From Favolaschia claudopus (lineage: Eukaryota > Basidiomycota > Agaricomycetes > Agaricales > Mycenaceae), in contig JAWWNJ010000081.1 of assembly GCA_037176885.1 (NCBI GenBank), forward strand, positions 310,001 to 374,000: a DNA stretch of 64,000 bases, written 5' to 3'. The first letter of the stretch is position 1; every line of letters begins with the position of its first letter. This document shows, one piece after another, positions 12,346 to 22,813 of the stretch. The position numbers were made by a program, and so were the translations under genes. The notes under the pieces are model-generated. The model had not been told where the DNA came from and did not search any database. It saw only the letters and a list, made by a program, of their open reading frames with translations.

Positions 12346-12804
12346 CAGGCCCTGGTCACTGCGCAACCAGTACCATACCATGCCACGACCACCCTGGGTC
12401 GCCATGCTCCACATCCATACCTATCCTACCCATAGTGCCCCCCACGGAAGTAGCCAAGTGTTAGGGCCAACAAGCTTGGGTGCTTACGTAACACACCAAA
12501 GCATGCTAGCCCCATAGTCGAAGTCCAAAGGGGGGGCTGGGCTGTGGTGGGCAGAGACATCAATGAGGGTGGGTGGTGGGAATGAATGAAATTCGATGGT
12601 AGTGTCGCCCCCCAGTCCAGTGAGAATCATCACAATTTTGGGCGATAGGATGATGACCAGGAGGGTTGAAGATGAGTGGCATGGAGGAACGGTGAGCATG
12701 TTTGGCGCAAATGGGAGCCAGAGTGTGTATGTCTCCACGTGGATGGAAGCAGATGAAAAATTACTTGTCAGAATTGAAACAGAAAGGAGCGATCAAGAGA
12801 ACTC

Positions 12805-12848
12805 GCCTCGCGGGGGTGATCGCTGACGATGCAAACCCCCGTTGAGGC
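12805..12848. repeat. GC-rich hairpin repeat, copy 1
   Basis: GCCTCGCGGGGG and CCCCCGTTGAGGC arms surround a loop containing CGCTGACGA. The same design recurs at 13306 and 13911 in the LTR element. Confidence 0.6.
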
Positions 12849-13305
12849 TTCGCATTAGCGTTGCCAAAAATGATCTTGACGACATGACCCCCAGTCGACA
12901 GCGATCCTCTTTAGGATTTTGCGAGAGGCGAGAATAATGCGGAACTCATCAACGAACCGAATACTCAGGGACGTTGATGAATCCCACCAACTGAAGGACA
13001 ACCGAATTCTCGCGAAGTCGTTTCAATTGGTTTGCATGTCAATCTCATACCAATTGAGCCATGGTCTTGCTGGCGCTCGTGATGCAAGGCCCCCAAAACC
13101 TTTCTGAGGTGCGTGTACAAGAGATCTTGGGCCTTCGGTGGAAGACGGGAAGGTGTTGGGGGTCGGTCGAAAGGAAACGCACGTATACGCGATTCGACAT
13201 CCAGCGGCCAGAGGCGAAAATCCAGTTCGACGTGATTGAGAAGCCGGATTGCAAAGGAAAGGACGCAATGTCAGTGAAATTTCCGACTAAAAGGTATAAT
13301 GACGC

Positions 13306-13348
13306 GCCTCGCGGGGGTGTTCGCGGACGAAACTGACCCCCTTGAAGC
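13306..13348. repeat. GC-rich hairpin repeat, copy 2
   Basis: GCCTCGCGGGGG then CGCGGACGA and CCCCCTTGAAGC. The right arm has drifted but the core is clear. Confidence 0.55.
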
Positions 13349-13910
13349 TTCGCATGAAGCCTGTTCGAAATCCTTCCAGCCCCCCATTTGATGTGCCCTC
13401 CACTAGCGACCCCCAAAGGTGACAGTGTTTCGAAGAGTACGCGAAAGCGTCGTGTGGAAGGTAGAGGAGCTCGAGTGTCAGCAGACCTTGTGGAGCGCAA
13501 ACAAACGGAGAGAGAGAGAGCTGAGGAGCGTGGAGAAAGACGTCGAGAAGCGAGGAAGAAAGGTCCCAAAGTGAGCGGAGGTTTCACAATATCCGAGCCG
13601 AAATACGTTCGGACGCCAGGAAGCGGAACACCGGGTTGGCTGCGAGAAAGGTTGGGCGCGACGAAACCTCGGTGGTTGAGGTGATTTTCAGGAGGTTAAT
13701 AGAGGGCGAAGACGTGGGGTAACACTTTAAGCCAACGAGCGGGAGAGCGTCAAGGAAGTGAGTGTCGAGGAAAGACGAAGGGTGATCATAGGCTGAAGAC
13801 GCGATGCGACGCGTCAAAAAGCGCTGCAAGACGAAGGACAGAGTGCCGTTTGAGAGGAAGAAGAAGAATTTTGTCAGCAATAAATTTGAGACTTGAGAAC
13901 GGAGAGACGC

Positions 13911-13955
13911 GCCTCGCGGGGGCAGTCGCAAACGACACAGGTCCCCCGTTGAGGC
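13911..13955. repeat. GC-rich hairpin repeat, copy 3
   Basis: GCCTCGCGGGGG then CGCAAACGA and CCCCCGTTGAGGC. It is 605 bp after copy 2; copies 1 and 2 are 501 bp apart. Confidence 0.6.
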
Positions 13956-14884
13956 TACACGTAGCCAATTCCACCGCATCGCCGGTGAGTTCGTTGCTGT
14001 GAACCGCGCGGAATCTCTGAGCCTGAGAGGATTCTCGCAAGGCAAGAAATCTTGAGGCTTTATGTCGATTTGCTGATATTCGCCGTAACGAAACCCAATG
14101 TAGATGAAGTCGGGAGGCGAGTTCCATAAAGAGAGAGAGAGCGGAGATTTGGTGGACGCAACGAAACGCGTTGCGGAACGCTTGGGGAGAGCGCTAGAAA
14201 TAGACGACAAATTGCCGGCAAGCGGAGAGCCCAGAGTTCCTTGAGACCGATTCCCGTTTGTCTTGCAGGCAGGAACTTAATGGTGAGTCGGACAGGGGAC
14301 AAACAAGCGTTGAGAGAGAGATGCGACGCGTAAAAACGCGTTGCAGATCAAGCGGAGAGAGGGTTAGGATGAACGAGAAAGCAGAGAGGTTGTGACAGTG
14401 TGACTGATCGTCACGGACTCTCCTGCTTTCCCCCTCCTCGCTCGCTCAGCGTCGGACGTCCACGCTGCAGCGTCAAGCACTGCCGCCTGCACAAGACGCG
14501 AACGCGACAACCCTGGATGCAAGTCGTCCAGCGCCACTCCGAGGACGACATCTTGATGACTCTCAAGTGTCGACTTTGACTAGGTTTCCGCTTGCAGTCC
14601 GCTTGGGGAACGTCACAGCTTGAGATGGAAGATCCAGAGGTGCGTATTCCATCCTTGGAAGATTGAAGTGAGGCTGAAATGAGACCAAGTTATAGGAATT
14701 TCGAGACGAAACGAGAAATGAGATAGAAAATGATCGTAGCTGGTATATGGGTCCTCAAGACATTCGCGAACGAGTCGTTTTTGAGGGTCGAAGTGCCGTG
14801 ACGGTAAGCTGACCGGGTGGAGGCTGTAGGTTGGTCCTAAAACCTTCACAGATTGTTTTGAAGCTAACGGAAGTTAGCAGCGTA

Positions 14885-17800
14885 TCACGCGCGCCCGCGC
14901 CTGCTTCGTCGAGCCACGATGCAGGTGCCTATACCTTCCCTTTTCCATACCAAACACGCCGTGCCGTCCTCGCGTCGATTGTGCGCGAGGTCGGCGTTTC
15001 GTTTCCGTTCGATCGTCCCAGTGAGGGCGAAAACCAAGAAATCCAGTGTGGAGAATACGACCAGCGGCGAGGAAGGAGCGTTCGAGGGGTCATCGCAGAC
15101 GAGGGGATACCCGCAGCCAGGAATCCAGGTGAGTCCGTTTTCTTTGGGCTGAGTACTAGTGCCGTTTCGCACCTCTAGGCTGTATGACGCTATCGCCTCC
15201 ACCGTTTCAAGCCCCCTATCATCAACTATCTGCGTGTCCGTGTCAGCAAGCGCTTGATCGTCGTCACCGTCGAATAGACTGCAGAGGCCTCGTCGTCGTT
15301 TACGTTCGCGGTGAGTCTTGCCCGTTCTCTGTATGATCACGCTAACGAACGCAGAAGCCCAGAAGTCCAGTAGGGAAGGCGGCTCTAACGCCAAAGAGGA
15401 GGAATTTGGATAGGTCAGGAACGAGGTGAGTAATCTGTTTGACTTGGCCTTTTCATCCGCCGACGAAGTGTCGCCTAGCACAAGTACGACCCATGACGTC
15501 GTCAGCGCCACCAGTCCCTTAACCTTAATGACACTCGCAATAGCGGGCGCCAGAGGCAGGGACTTGGGCAATGGCGAAACCTCGGTGGTATTGCTCAAGT
15601 GGTGGGCGAGAGTGCTCGCGTCAGTCGCAAGGTGAGTTCGTTCTTTCTTCTGACGCGTACGACGCTGACTTGAATCCTCAGACTCATCCGTGATTAGCTT
15701 GACAGGATGAGGCGGAGGACGGGCCAATGCAAGCGAGAAAGAGAAATTACTGGTGAGCAATGAGCCGACTCGCGCTTCAATAAACTCAGCTGATGAATCT
15801 TTCTCTTTGTTCAGGTTGTCGCTCCACTGCTTCCTGTACAACACGGCTCCAGCCCGAGGGAAAACAATCTGGTCCATCTCGTCTTGGCCAAATGGGTCAG
15901 CTCTCGATCCGGATGTCGAAGACACTGCGCGAGGAGCCTTGTTGATATGAACGCAAGGTATGTCGGTGATTCCACGTTCTGAGCCAAACCTTGACTGACG
16001 CGGATAGTGTAGTAGAGATCGGCTTCCTTCATCCTCCTCTGTAAGCGCTGACGCCCTCGACACTTCAAGCTCTTTGAGTTGGACAACACTCGCGAGTAAG
16101 CTGTTGAGTGACGTCTTAATCTCCGGGCTGGTTGACCTAGCTGATAAACACTGTCGTTCAGGATCGTTGTTATCCTTCTTCGTGCGGACCAGCCTTGACG
16201 GCACCAACGACTCGTTTCCATTCCCCGTTCCGGCGACAAAGCCATCCAGTCCAGGAGAAGAGTCGCGTAGACAGCTGTGAGGGGGTGAGCAGAAGACCGC
16301 CGTCTGCTCGCACGACCTTTCTTCGTGCCTCCCATCCTCAACTAAGACTCGGTGGATAGCGTGAGGAGGAGCTAGAGCCGAGGGGATTGCAGATGCTCCG
16401 AGCGAACGAACTGCCTTGGTGAGTGACCGTTCTTCTCGCAACGAGATCAACTTAGCTATTCTATCTTCTCCTAGCCTCTCGGTCTCCTCGTTGCCGCTGT
16501 CACCTTCTCCGTCGACTGTCGGCGGCGATGGTATGCGCAGATCGCGTATGCCGCCTATCTGATCCTCAAGGGACTCTGGGTCCGCGCGTCTCGGTCCATC
16601 CGTGGTACGAGTCCTATTCTTGAAGAAGGTGTCGCTGATCCCTTCATCTGCAGTCACCGGCTGTTGCCCCCCAGGCTCGGCCGCGGATGGACTATTCACA
16701 TCCATCACTACCGTGAGGTTGACAGCCTCGCCGCCGACGACCTGAAGTCCAGAAGCGTTAGTGAGCGCGTAGGCCGGGGTGGGTGTGTGGTGGGAAGAGG
16801 AGTTTTTTTGAAATCCGTTAGCGAGTGGCTGACTCTTATCGATGCCAGTATACCGCTGAATAGTTCGCCCCCTGATTTCAGCAGCGCATTGCCGCAGCAA
16901 CGATAAGCGTGCGTCGTCGCTGCAGCTCTGCCTTCCCAGCTCCATATTAACTCGACTGCGCGCTGTATGCACGTCTCGCCCCCCAAGCTTGACCATGGAC
17001 GAGCCCTTCGAATCCGGACAAAGACGCCCCCCAACCTCACTCGGGGATGAAGACGTCCAATACATTCGCCGCGCAGACTCGCTTGTCAATGGAGTACTCT
17101 CCGTAGGCGTCCCAAGCTCGACGGGACTAGGCCGAAGTAGAGGAGAGCGTTGACGTGCTGGGATAGCCGGGTGGTGGGATGCAGAATTCATGTTCGTTTC
17201 GTCGTCGTGACGCCCCTCAGGCTCGACTTTAACTCGGTTAACAAAGCTTGGAGAAGTATGAGACGAGTTAGGAACGGAGGGAAGCAAAGATGAGGATCTC
17301 ATCTTCATTCCAGTGAGTCGTTTCACCGCATTATCATTGATATGTTGCTCATAGAGGCTTCGCCCCCCAAGCTCGACCGTACATTCTGATAACTCAGAAT
17401 AGGGAGCGGGAGACGAGGAAGGGATGGAAACGGGAGATAGAAGAGGAAGAGGAACTTGTGCCGCCCGTGAAGATGAAGCCCGGATTCCCTTGGTGAGTCG
17501 AGCCTCCACGTCGAATTTGGTGTTTTGCTGATATCCTCGCCCCCCGAGCTCAACCGTACCTTCTGCCAACGCAGAAGAGGGAGCGGGAGACGAGCGCGAG
17601 GAGGAAGAGGGAGGAGACGCTCGAACCTCGCACGAATGGTCCACCGACGATTCTTTGGTAGATTGACCATCCTGTTGTTCTTGGTACTTACGCTGATATT
17701 CCTTCCAAGTGTTACTCGCTTGACGCATCCGTGCGGTGAGCGTGTCCCACGCAATTGCGAACGCATCCAACGTGTTGGTTCCGCCAAGTACCTGCGCAAG

Positions 17801-18637
17801 CTGACTGTGCGGATCGACCTGAAAGCAGACGGGCTGCACCAACGAAGGACGCAAGACATCACTGAGTGCTGTCTGCATTTGCTGAACCCCGCCCCAAATG
17901 ACATCCAACAAGTCCGTACGCAAGTTGCACCGTCCATTACCGTTGCTGATAGTCCAAGAGGAGTCTAATGACAAATTGATCAAGCGCGCCCATTGCGCGG
18001 ATAGGTCGTCTGAGGCGATCAGTGGAGGGGAGTATGATGAAGGTGCTGGAGAGATATCCACGGGTGAGAAATGCGGAATACCAGGTACGTGAAGACTGTT
18101 GCTCGCTGCCATTAAGTGCTCAATCTTGACGTCGAAGCGCCTTATGAGGTCCAAAGGGAGCATCTTGCGGAGTTGTACAGGAAGAGAAGAGGCAATCAAA
18201 GCGAATTTCGTGTCCCACTTGCACAACGAAGGATGATGGAGATTGGATGAACATAGGGCATGAAGCTGCCGCTTCGCCGCGAGAATACGGTCAATGAGTA
18301 TAACCCAGTTATGTACGATTTGGTTTCTCGTAGCCAGAATTGGGTTTGCACCTGTAGCTGCTAGAGTATCAAGTTCGCTGTGTCCAATGGAAAGGGTTTT
18401 GCTGAGTCTGTGATGCTTCGCCGCAAGATCCAAGTAGTAATCCAATCCAAAGATGGTGTTGGTGAGGGGAACAGCAAGATCGGGATGAAGGATCAATCCA
18501 CCATTGGACAGAATGATGTCTGTAGGTTGGAGGATGTATTTGGCGAAGTAGGAGGAGGAATCTCGAAGCGACAATTGCTTCGAGGATTGAGGAATAGAAT
18601 ATTGAGACCAAATCCAATCCAGGTACGGGTTAACCAT
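14885..18637 (-). CDS. Long ORF of the LTR element, function unknown, with VELGGR repeats
   Basis: This is a single open frame of 1,250 codons starting MVNPYLDWIWSQYSIPQSS at 18637, the first clear ATG inside the 5' LTR; the frame itself stays open into the LTR. Residues 1-270 look globular (LILHPDLAVPLTNTIFGLDY, LIRRFDVKIEHLM). From about residue 320 the protein is Ser/Pro-rich and built from loosely repeated units that start with VELGGR (variants KLGGR, EVGGR, EPGG) and contain RLTKGIRASSS-like blocks. No Gag zinc knuckle, protease, reverse transcriptase or integrase motif is visible. By position it replaces gag-pol. It could be a Gag-like structural protein or captured host sequence. Both are guesses. 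Confidence 0.55.
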   Translation of the reverse strand: MVNPYLDWIWSQYSIPQSSKQLSLRDSSSYFAKYILQPTDIILSNGGLILHPDLAVPLTNTIFGLDYYLDLAAKHHRLSKTLSIGHSELDTLAATGANPILATRNQIVHNWVILIDRILAAKRQLHALCSSNLHHPSLCKWDTKFALIASSLPVQLRKMLPLDLIRRFDVKIEHLMAASNSLHVPGIPHFSPVDISPAPSSYSPPLIASDDLSAQWARLINLSLDSSWTISNGNGRCNLRTDLLDVIWGGVQQMQTALSDVLRPSLVQPVCFQVDPHSQLAQVLGGTNTLDAFAIAWDTLTARMRQASNTWKEYQRKYQEQQDGQSTKESSVDHSCEVRASPPSSSSRSSPAPSSALAEGTVELGGRGYQQNTKFDVEARLTKGIRASSSRAAQVPLPLLSPVSIPSSSPAPYSELSECTVELGGRSLYEQHINDNAVKRLTGMKMRSSSLLPSVPNSSHTSPSFVNRVKVEPEGRHDDETNMNSASHHPAIPARQRSPLLRPSPVELGTPTESTPLTSESARRMYWTSSSPSEVGGRLCPDSKGSSMVKLGGRDVHTARSRVNMELGRQSCSDDARLSLLRQCAAEIRGRTIQRYTGIDKSQPLANGFQKNSSSHHTPTPAYALTNASGLQVVGGEAVNLTVVMDVNSPSAAEPGGQQPVTADEGISDTFFKNRTRTTDGPRRADPESLEDQIGGIRDLRIPSPPTVDGEGDSGNEETERLGEDRIAKLISLREERSLTKAVRSLGASAIPSALAPPHAIHRVLVEDGRHEERSCEQTAVFCSPPHSCLRDSSPGLDGFVAGTGNGNESLVPSRLVRTKKDNNDPERQCLSARSTSPEIKTSLNSLLASVVQLKELEVSRASALTEEDEGSRSLLHYPRQSRFGSERGITDIPCVHINKAPRAVSSTSGSRADPFGQDEMDQIVFPRAGAVLYRKQWSDNLNKEKDSSAEFIEARVGSLLTSNFSFSLALARPPPHPVKLITDESEDSSQRRTRQKKERTHLATDASTLAHHLSNTTEVSPLPKSLPLAPAIASVIKVKGLVALTTSWVVLVLGDTSSADEKAKSNRLLTSFLTYPNSSSLALEPPSLLDFWASAFVSVIIQRTGKTHRERKRRRGLCSLFDGDDDQALADTDTQIVDDRGLETVEAIASYSLEVRNGTSTQPKENGLTWIPGCGYPLVCDDPSNAPSSPLVVFSTLDFLVFALTGTIERKRNADLAHNRREDGTACLVWKREGIGTCIVARRSRRGRA

Positions 18638-18698
18638 GATGACGGAGATCCAGGGAGATCCTGCCAGGGGGTTACGACAGTTCCCAATGTGTCCACTT

Positions 18699-19158
18699 TG
18701 TAAGGCTCCAGGAGCGCTTACGAGGGTCACTGTCTAACGGTATCCCTGGCGGGAGTGGAAAAGCCTTATTTTGTGGTAAAGACCCTTTCTTGAACGGTCA
18801 AGCTCGCAGAAAACTACAGAGAGTCGAATTCTCAAGCTCTCAGGCGTAGTTCTCTTCAATCCTTCGAAAACGAGAGGACTGGAGTCGACTGAGAGGGCGA
18901 TCTGTAAAGATCAGTGGAAATAGTCGTATAATCAGAGAAATATAGCCTCGCGCCTAGAGCCTCAAATAGAGCCTAGGCAAGGCCAAAATACGTCCAACCG
19001 ACACCCGTGCCTCTCACAGAGCTTCGGAGTTACTCAACGAAAGCTGAGGAGGCTGAATGGGTGATTTGGTAGAAGTAAAGATGATAATAATCATGTGACC
19101 TGAGTACATGTGACTTGTAGCTAAAAGAGTAAAGAAAATACGTATATGATACCTTACA
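18699..19158 (-). repeat. LTR, right in window (5' LTR of the element)
   Basis: 460 bp, nearly identical to 11617-12076. Its inner edge on the minus strand reads CTTACA then AAGTGGACACATTGG. A primer-binding site may begin at TGGACACATT but I could not match it to a specific tRNA. Confidence 0.9.
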
Positions 19159-19163
19159 CGAGT
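19159..19163. repeat. Target-site duplication, right copy (CGAGT)
   Basis: CGAGT directly follows the CCTTACA end of the right LTR and matches 11612-11616. Confidence 0.85.
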
Positions 19164-19992
19164 GCGCTGCGACAGTGAATGTGTCTTCGAGACCATGGGC
19201 GATAATTAGTCTTCGAGCAAAGTGCTCAAAGTAGAGCCGCTGGGATTGGCGGGTAGTGACATGAGGTTCAGCGCCAATCGTCGCATTGAGCCATTCTGCA
19301 AAACTAGACCATCCTGAGTGTAGATGAAGAACCATATTTTCCTGCGCCAATGCGATCCGGCGATCCATCCAGATACCGTGTTTCGAGACTCGAAGAAAGG
19401 CTGCATTACATTCTAGTCTCTGCAATCGGCTATGGGTGGAGCCTCGAAATGTAATCCTGTCTGGATAGTACTCAGCCTGACATTTCGCACAGTACGCCAC
19501 AAAAAGTGTTGCTTTAGTCCAACGGAATCGGTCATTGAGCAAATGGATCTGTTGTGGTTCTCGGTGACGGCGAAGCGTTGGTGGATGACCATCATGGGGG
19601 CAGAATATGCAGTTGAGTCTCGGAGTACAGAGAATGATCTGTGGTTCCGGGAAGAGGCTCATCGAGGTGTCATCAGCACCGAGCAGATGATAAAGCTGCT
19701 GCAAATCTCGGCAGAATTTTCCAGCCAGATCTGGTCCAACATTGTCTGGTTCGGGAGGGTAATCTGGATGTTCGTTTTCCGCCCCAAATGCACTATATAG
19801 CACAGCGTGAATACTTCGCAACCAGGCTGTTTCTCTGGGTTGTCGGGGTTCATTGAGTTGATTTAGGTGAAGTTGGAAAAGGGGATATGTGGTGATTAAA
19901 ATGGAGAGGATGTAGAAGACTCGCTGCAGCGAAAACTGCGCAACAAAATAGAGTTGGAGGACAGCCAAACCATGGCCAAGCGAAGGTATCAT

Positions 19993-20614
19993 CGGTGTAA
20001 CGATCAAGTTTGCGCAATTTCCTTTTTAGGTTACTTATGAACTTCAACCGACAATCACACTATATTCCACTATATTTGAGCAGTCTGCATTTTGTTTCAA
20101 TTAACAGGGACACACGATGATGTCAATGCTATAAAGTTCTTCTAGTTAGCAGCAGAGCATCATAGGTCACATGCCATGCCACATGTTTTACGCGTGTTAC
20201 TCTTGAGTCTTGAGTCTTTCGACATTTATTTTGACGTTTGCGGACAACAACTGACCAGAAGTATTTTTTATAGACTCTTCATTGAATTCTCTGTACTCCT
20301 CAAAGTATTCGACCTGAATTTACTTTGACTATTCAAGCCTAATAACCCGAAAGTTGATTCACTCACCTTAATGTTCTCACGGTGCTGTGTCGCTCACCCG
20401 CTGCCATTCTGCGTACCACAACGATCCACAAGGGTTATACAAGTCAAAACCACTTACAACTCAATCACCTGAATACCAAAGCTTTGAACAACGACCAGTA
20501 TGTTGAGTAGTAAGGATTGAGTACGACGGATGGACTACGGAATCCGGAAGTTGGTGAGTGTCCCGTCTAGTACGCTACTCGAGCAAGATACGCAAGATTG
20601 TGTACAAACTAGAC
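19993..20614. other. Intergenic upstream of the CxC gene
   Basis: AT-richer stretch between two minus-strand genes. It may hold a further 5' exon and the promoter of the CxC gene. No conserved ORF or repeat was recognised. Confidence 0.35.
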
Positions 20615-22780
20615 TCAATGATCAAGGGAGTTGCTCCGGAACCTAGTGGATGCCTTCGACTTCCTGCTTCCCTCCCCGTTGCGCGCTTTCTTCATTGCCC
20701 GCTGCTCCTTTTTCTCCGACTTGATTTCTGCGAGGCGGCGCTCGAGCTTCTTTTGCTCATCATCCTCCGAGCTGGATTCAGCAGAAGCACGAGCTGCGGA
20801 GCTGCTGCTCGAACGTCTGCGCTTTCTGGACGCTGCCTCTGCTGCCTCATGAGCTTCCCTCGCCTTTGTGAGATGCTCCTTCCACTGCGTCGCTGACATC
20901 TTGTCAAATTTGGCCTTGATTTTGTCGTCAAGCGATGCATCTCCATCCACCCACATCTTGGCTTTGGTGTCGAACTCGAGGTCTGGTGATTCGAAAAGCT
21001 TCCCGTCAGCCGTAAGAGTACCGTTAACGATTCCCAATGCATTTGTGATTGTCTTCTTACTGAATGCACGGTTCGCAAACTCCCGGTATTCTGCTTTCTC
21101 GTGGTCCTTCAACTCTGCAAAGCTGAGCTCATGTATACACCGCTGAGAGGATACTGACCTTCTGGCATTCTGTAAGGCTTCCCCTTTGCGCGCCCGGTCG
21201 AAAACTTCTCATCACAATATTCGATGCACTGCTGGCGCTGATTCCAGCGAGCAAGTCTGGGGCCAATGGTGCTGAGCCCGCCAGGTTTCTTCTTTTCAAT
21301 TTTCACCCCAATAGCGTCTCTCACACAAGCCAGAAACACCGTGTTCGAGTCGATCTCCCGGTCCCGGTCACTGTCGTCATCGTCATCGTCGTCGTCAATA
21401 TTCTTCTGCTTCTGCGACTTCTTTGACTTCTTTCGTTCGGATCGTTCCCTTGCAGCCTCCAGCGGCTTGAAAGAGCCGGCAAAATGTGGCTCCGAGTCCT
21501 AGACGATAAGTAGACCTTCAGTTCAGTCGATATCAAACCCTTCGATGACACCTACTGATGCGGAAACACTCTCGGTCTCAGGGGCTTTCTTGGGGTGCTC
21601 CCCTTTCTTCCAAAGTAACGACAAAATCAATCGGTCAGGAAGACATTGAAGCGGACACATGTCCGCTGCGGGCACCTCCAGCGTATCTGGGAAGTTGCCC
21701 TTCATGAACTGCTCTGCGGAGCCAAGACTCATGGCTACTTGGCCCTGAATGAGCGTCAATCTTCGGTGAGGATTTTCTATAGCAATGATGTATTTGAATT
21801 GTCTCAAACGGAATATGAACCGCTTTGTACTCGCCTTTATTCGGACTCAGCTGTGTAAGCGCGGCTGGGATCAGTTGCTTCAAGGAAGCTACCACTACTC
21901 CATCGACATCTCGGAAGAGCGGGATTGCAGCTCTAACTGCTGGCGGGATCCACACCAGCTGCGTCACCTTCTCTCCGCAGAATTCTACCGCAACTTTGAT
22001 AGAACCAAATCAATAAATATCGGGAAACAAACGGCGAGACCTTTCACCTGGAAGTTGAGCCTCCGCATCATGCTGCTTCAACATACGGTAGTAATAAGAA
22101 TCGACAAGACTGGGGCCTGGGCTAGGCAGAGGCTTGGGTGGCGGCGGCAGCACTTCTTCAAGCTCACCAGGGTCCGAGGGCACTGATTCGTTTTCGGAAG
22201 GCGAAAGTGGAGACACTAAGTCAAGTTGGATCAGTTTATCCCAGCACTACTTGGACAAAAAAAAAACTCGCAAGTCCCTGGAGAGTTCGGAGCCTTATCT
22301 TTGTCCCCATTCTTCTTGACATCCAATTTCAGTGCAGTCTTATTTAGACGCTTCAGCTGGGGAGCCGGATCAGACTTCACCCTCTTCTCAAGTAGTTTTC
22401 TATGGGCGCTGTGTGGTAGTTAAAGACTCATCCTTGTTTCTTTGAAAGGTGACTCGGAAACATTACCCCGTTGCATGAACACTTTTTGCCTCCATGTCCT
22501 CCTTATCCTTGTCTGCGCTGTTTTTCAAGGCTGCACCACCGGTAGTTTGCGCACGATGAACAACAAATTTGTGGAAGCGCGTATCGTTTGGATTTTTTCC
22601 GATGGCTGCGGTTATTTGCCCTTTCAGAGTATTGACAGTAATGCTCCCGGAATCAAGAGGGAGGTCTATCCCGAGCTCTTTTGCCAAGGAACAGAGCTCA
22701 GGTTTCTTGAGGGAGGCTACAGGCCCTGCTGGTAGCTTGTCAAATGCAGGGATGTTGTTCATGTCGACACGACGACTCAT
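20615..22780 (-). CDS. Lysine-rich hypothetical protein with an N-terminal SAP-like region, accessory to the KDZ block
   Basis: The start MSRRVDMNNIPAFDKLPAGP at 22780 is followed by a SAP-like helix pair (LKKPELCSLAKELGIDLPLD). Later exons read KLLEKRVKSDPAPQLKRLNK, LPPPPKPLPSPGPSLVDSYY, WIPPAVRAAIPLFRDVDGVV, an acidic-basic stretch (KKSKKSQKQKNIDDDDDDDD) and VFLACVRDAIGVKIEKKKPG. The last exon has a highly charged C-terminus (RRSSSSSAARASAESSSEDD) ending NSLDH at 20615. At least six introns are needed, one apparently with a GC donor (GCGAGT, about 22271). A SAP-like start plus basic C-terminus suggests DNA binding, but this is inference. It lies between the CxC gene and the right repeat block, so it may be cargo of the same element. 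Confidence 0.6.
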
Positions 22781-22813
22781 AGCGGCAGATGGTAAGACAG
22801 AATCGTCGGAATA

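Larger units (their letters stand above)
12096..14884 (-). other. Interior of the LTR element without a clear coding region
   Basis: Several minus-strand ORFs of 110-208 codons exist (for example 13584-14210 and 13045-13587), but none shows a known domain and their frames do not connect simply. The stretch holds a tandem duplication near 12165-12345 and three GC-rich hairpin repeats (12805, 13306, 13911). In non-autonomous retroelements such regions often carry packaging signals or captured host sequence; which applies here is unknown. Confidence 0.4.
11617..19158 (-). mobile_element. LTR retroelement, apparently non-autonomous, 7,542 bp
   Basis: Two direct repeats of 460 bp (11617-12076 and 18699-19158) start TGTAAGG and end CCTTACA, so they have TG..CA ends with short inverted ends. 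They differ, as far as I can see, at a single base (A/G in GGAGTCRACTG), so the insertion is young. A CGAGT duplication flanks the whole. A G-run (GAGTGGGGGGCTC) on the minus strand directly before the left LTR is a good polypurine tract and sets the orientation as minus. The interior has one long ORF (14885-18637) and about 2.8 kb with no convincing coding sequence. No reverse transcriptase, RNase H, protease or integrase motif was seen in any frame, so it must depend on another element (LARD-like). Confidence 0.88.
10236..19992 (-). pseudogene. CxC5/CxC6 cysteine-cluster gene associated with KDZ transposases, split by an LTR element
   Basis: The 5' part (19992-19164) starts MIPSLGHGLAVLQLYFVAQF and contains the CxC5-type pairs NCIFC and CAKC. 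The 3' part (11611-10236) contains the CxC6 region: MDHGCTRCTHLKRY, CAVSTCTGPLVNYKNGRFC, IIPCGRPV and FSRLSFPGVQRVIRRQ. It ends with the typical WHYIGHQASDILCR, FNTETAEQLNSWL and NYDFVVHVLMLLYKE blocks. Skipping 11612-19158 joins AAHS directly to DARTLAESVRDTIGR with no frame change, so the gene was intact until the LTR element landed in an exon. Two short introns (about 11345-11400 and 11163-11204) are inferred in the 3' part. In the family these proteins accompany KDZ transposases; no transposase catalytic domain is present here. Confidence 0.8.

Noticed and set aside
12805..13955. CRISPR-like array
   Set aside because: Only three copies, spaced 500-600 bp apart, in a eukaryotic LTR element; the unit is a hairpin with drifting loops.
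13045..14210. Minus-strand ORFs of 180 and 208 codons containing PPRGASL
   Set aside because: The shared residues come from the GC-rich hairpin repeat read by chance in both; the third hairpin copy is in another frame, so a protein repeat is not supported.
15120..17500. Many GTGAGT..CAG pairs on the plus strand, as if a plus-strand gene with introns lay here
   Set aside because: The minus strand is open for 1,250 codons across all of them, and the recurring GTGAG is the complement of a repeated Leu-Thr coding block in that ORF. The would-be plus exons show no family features.
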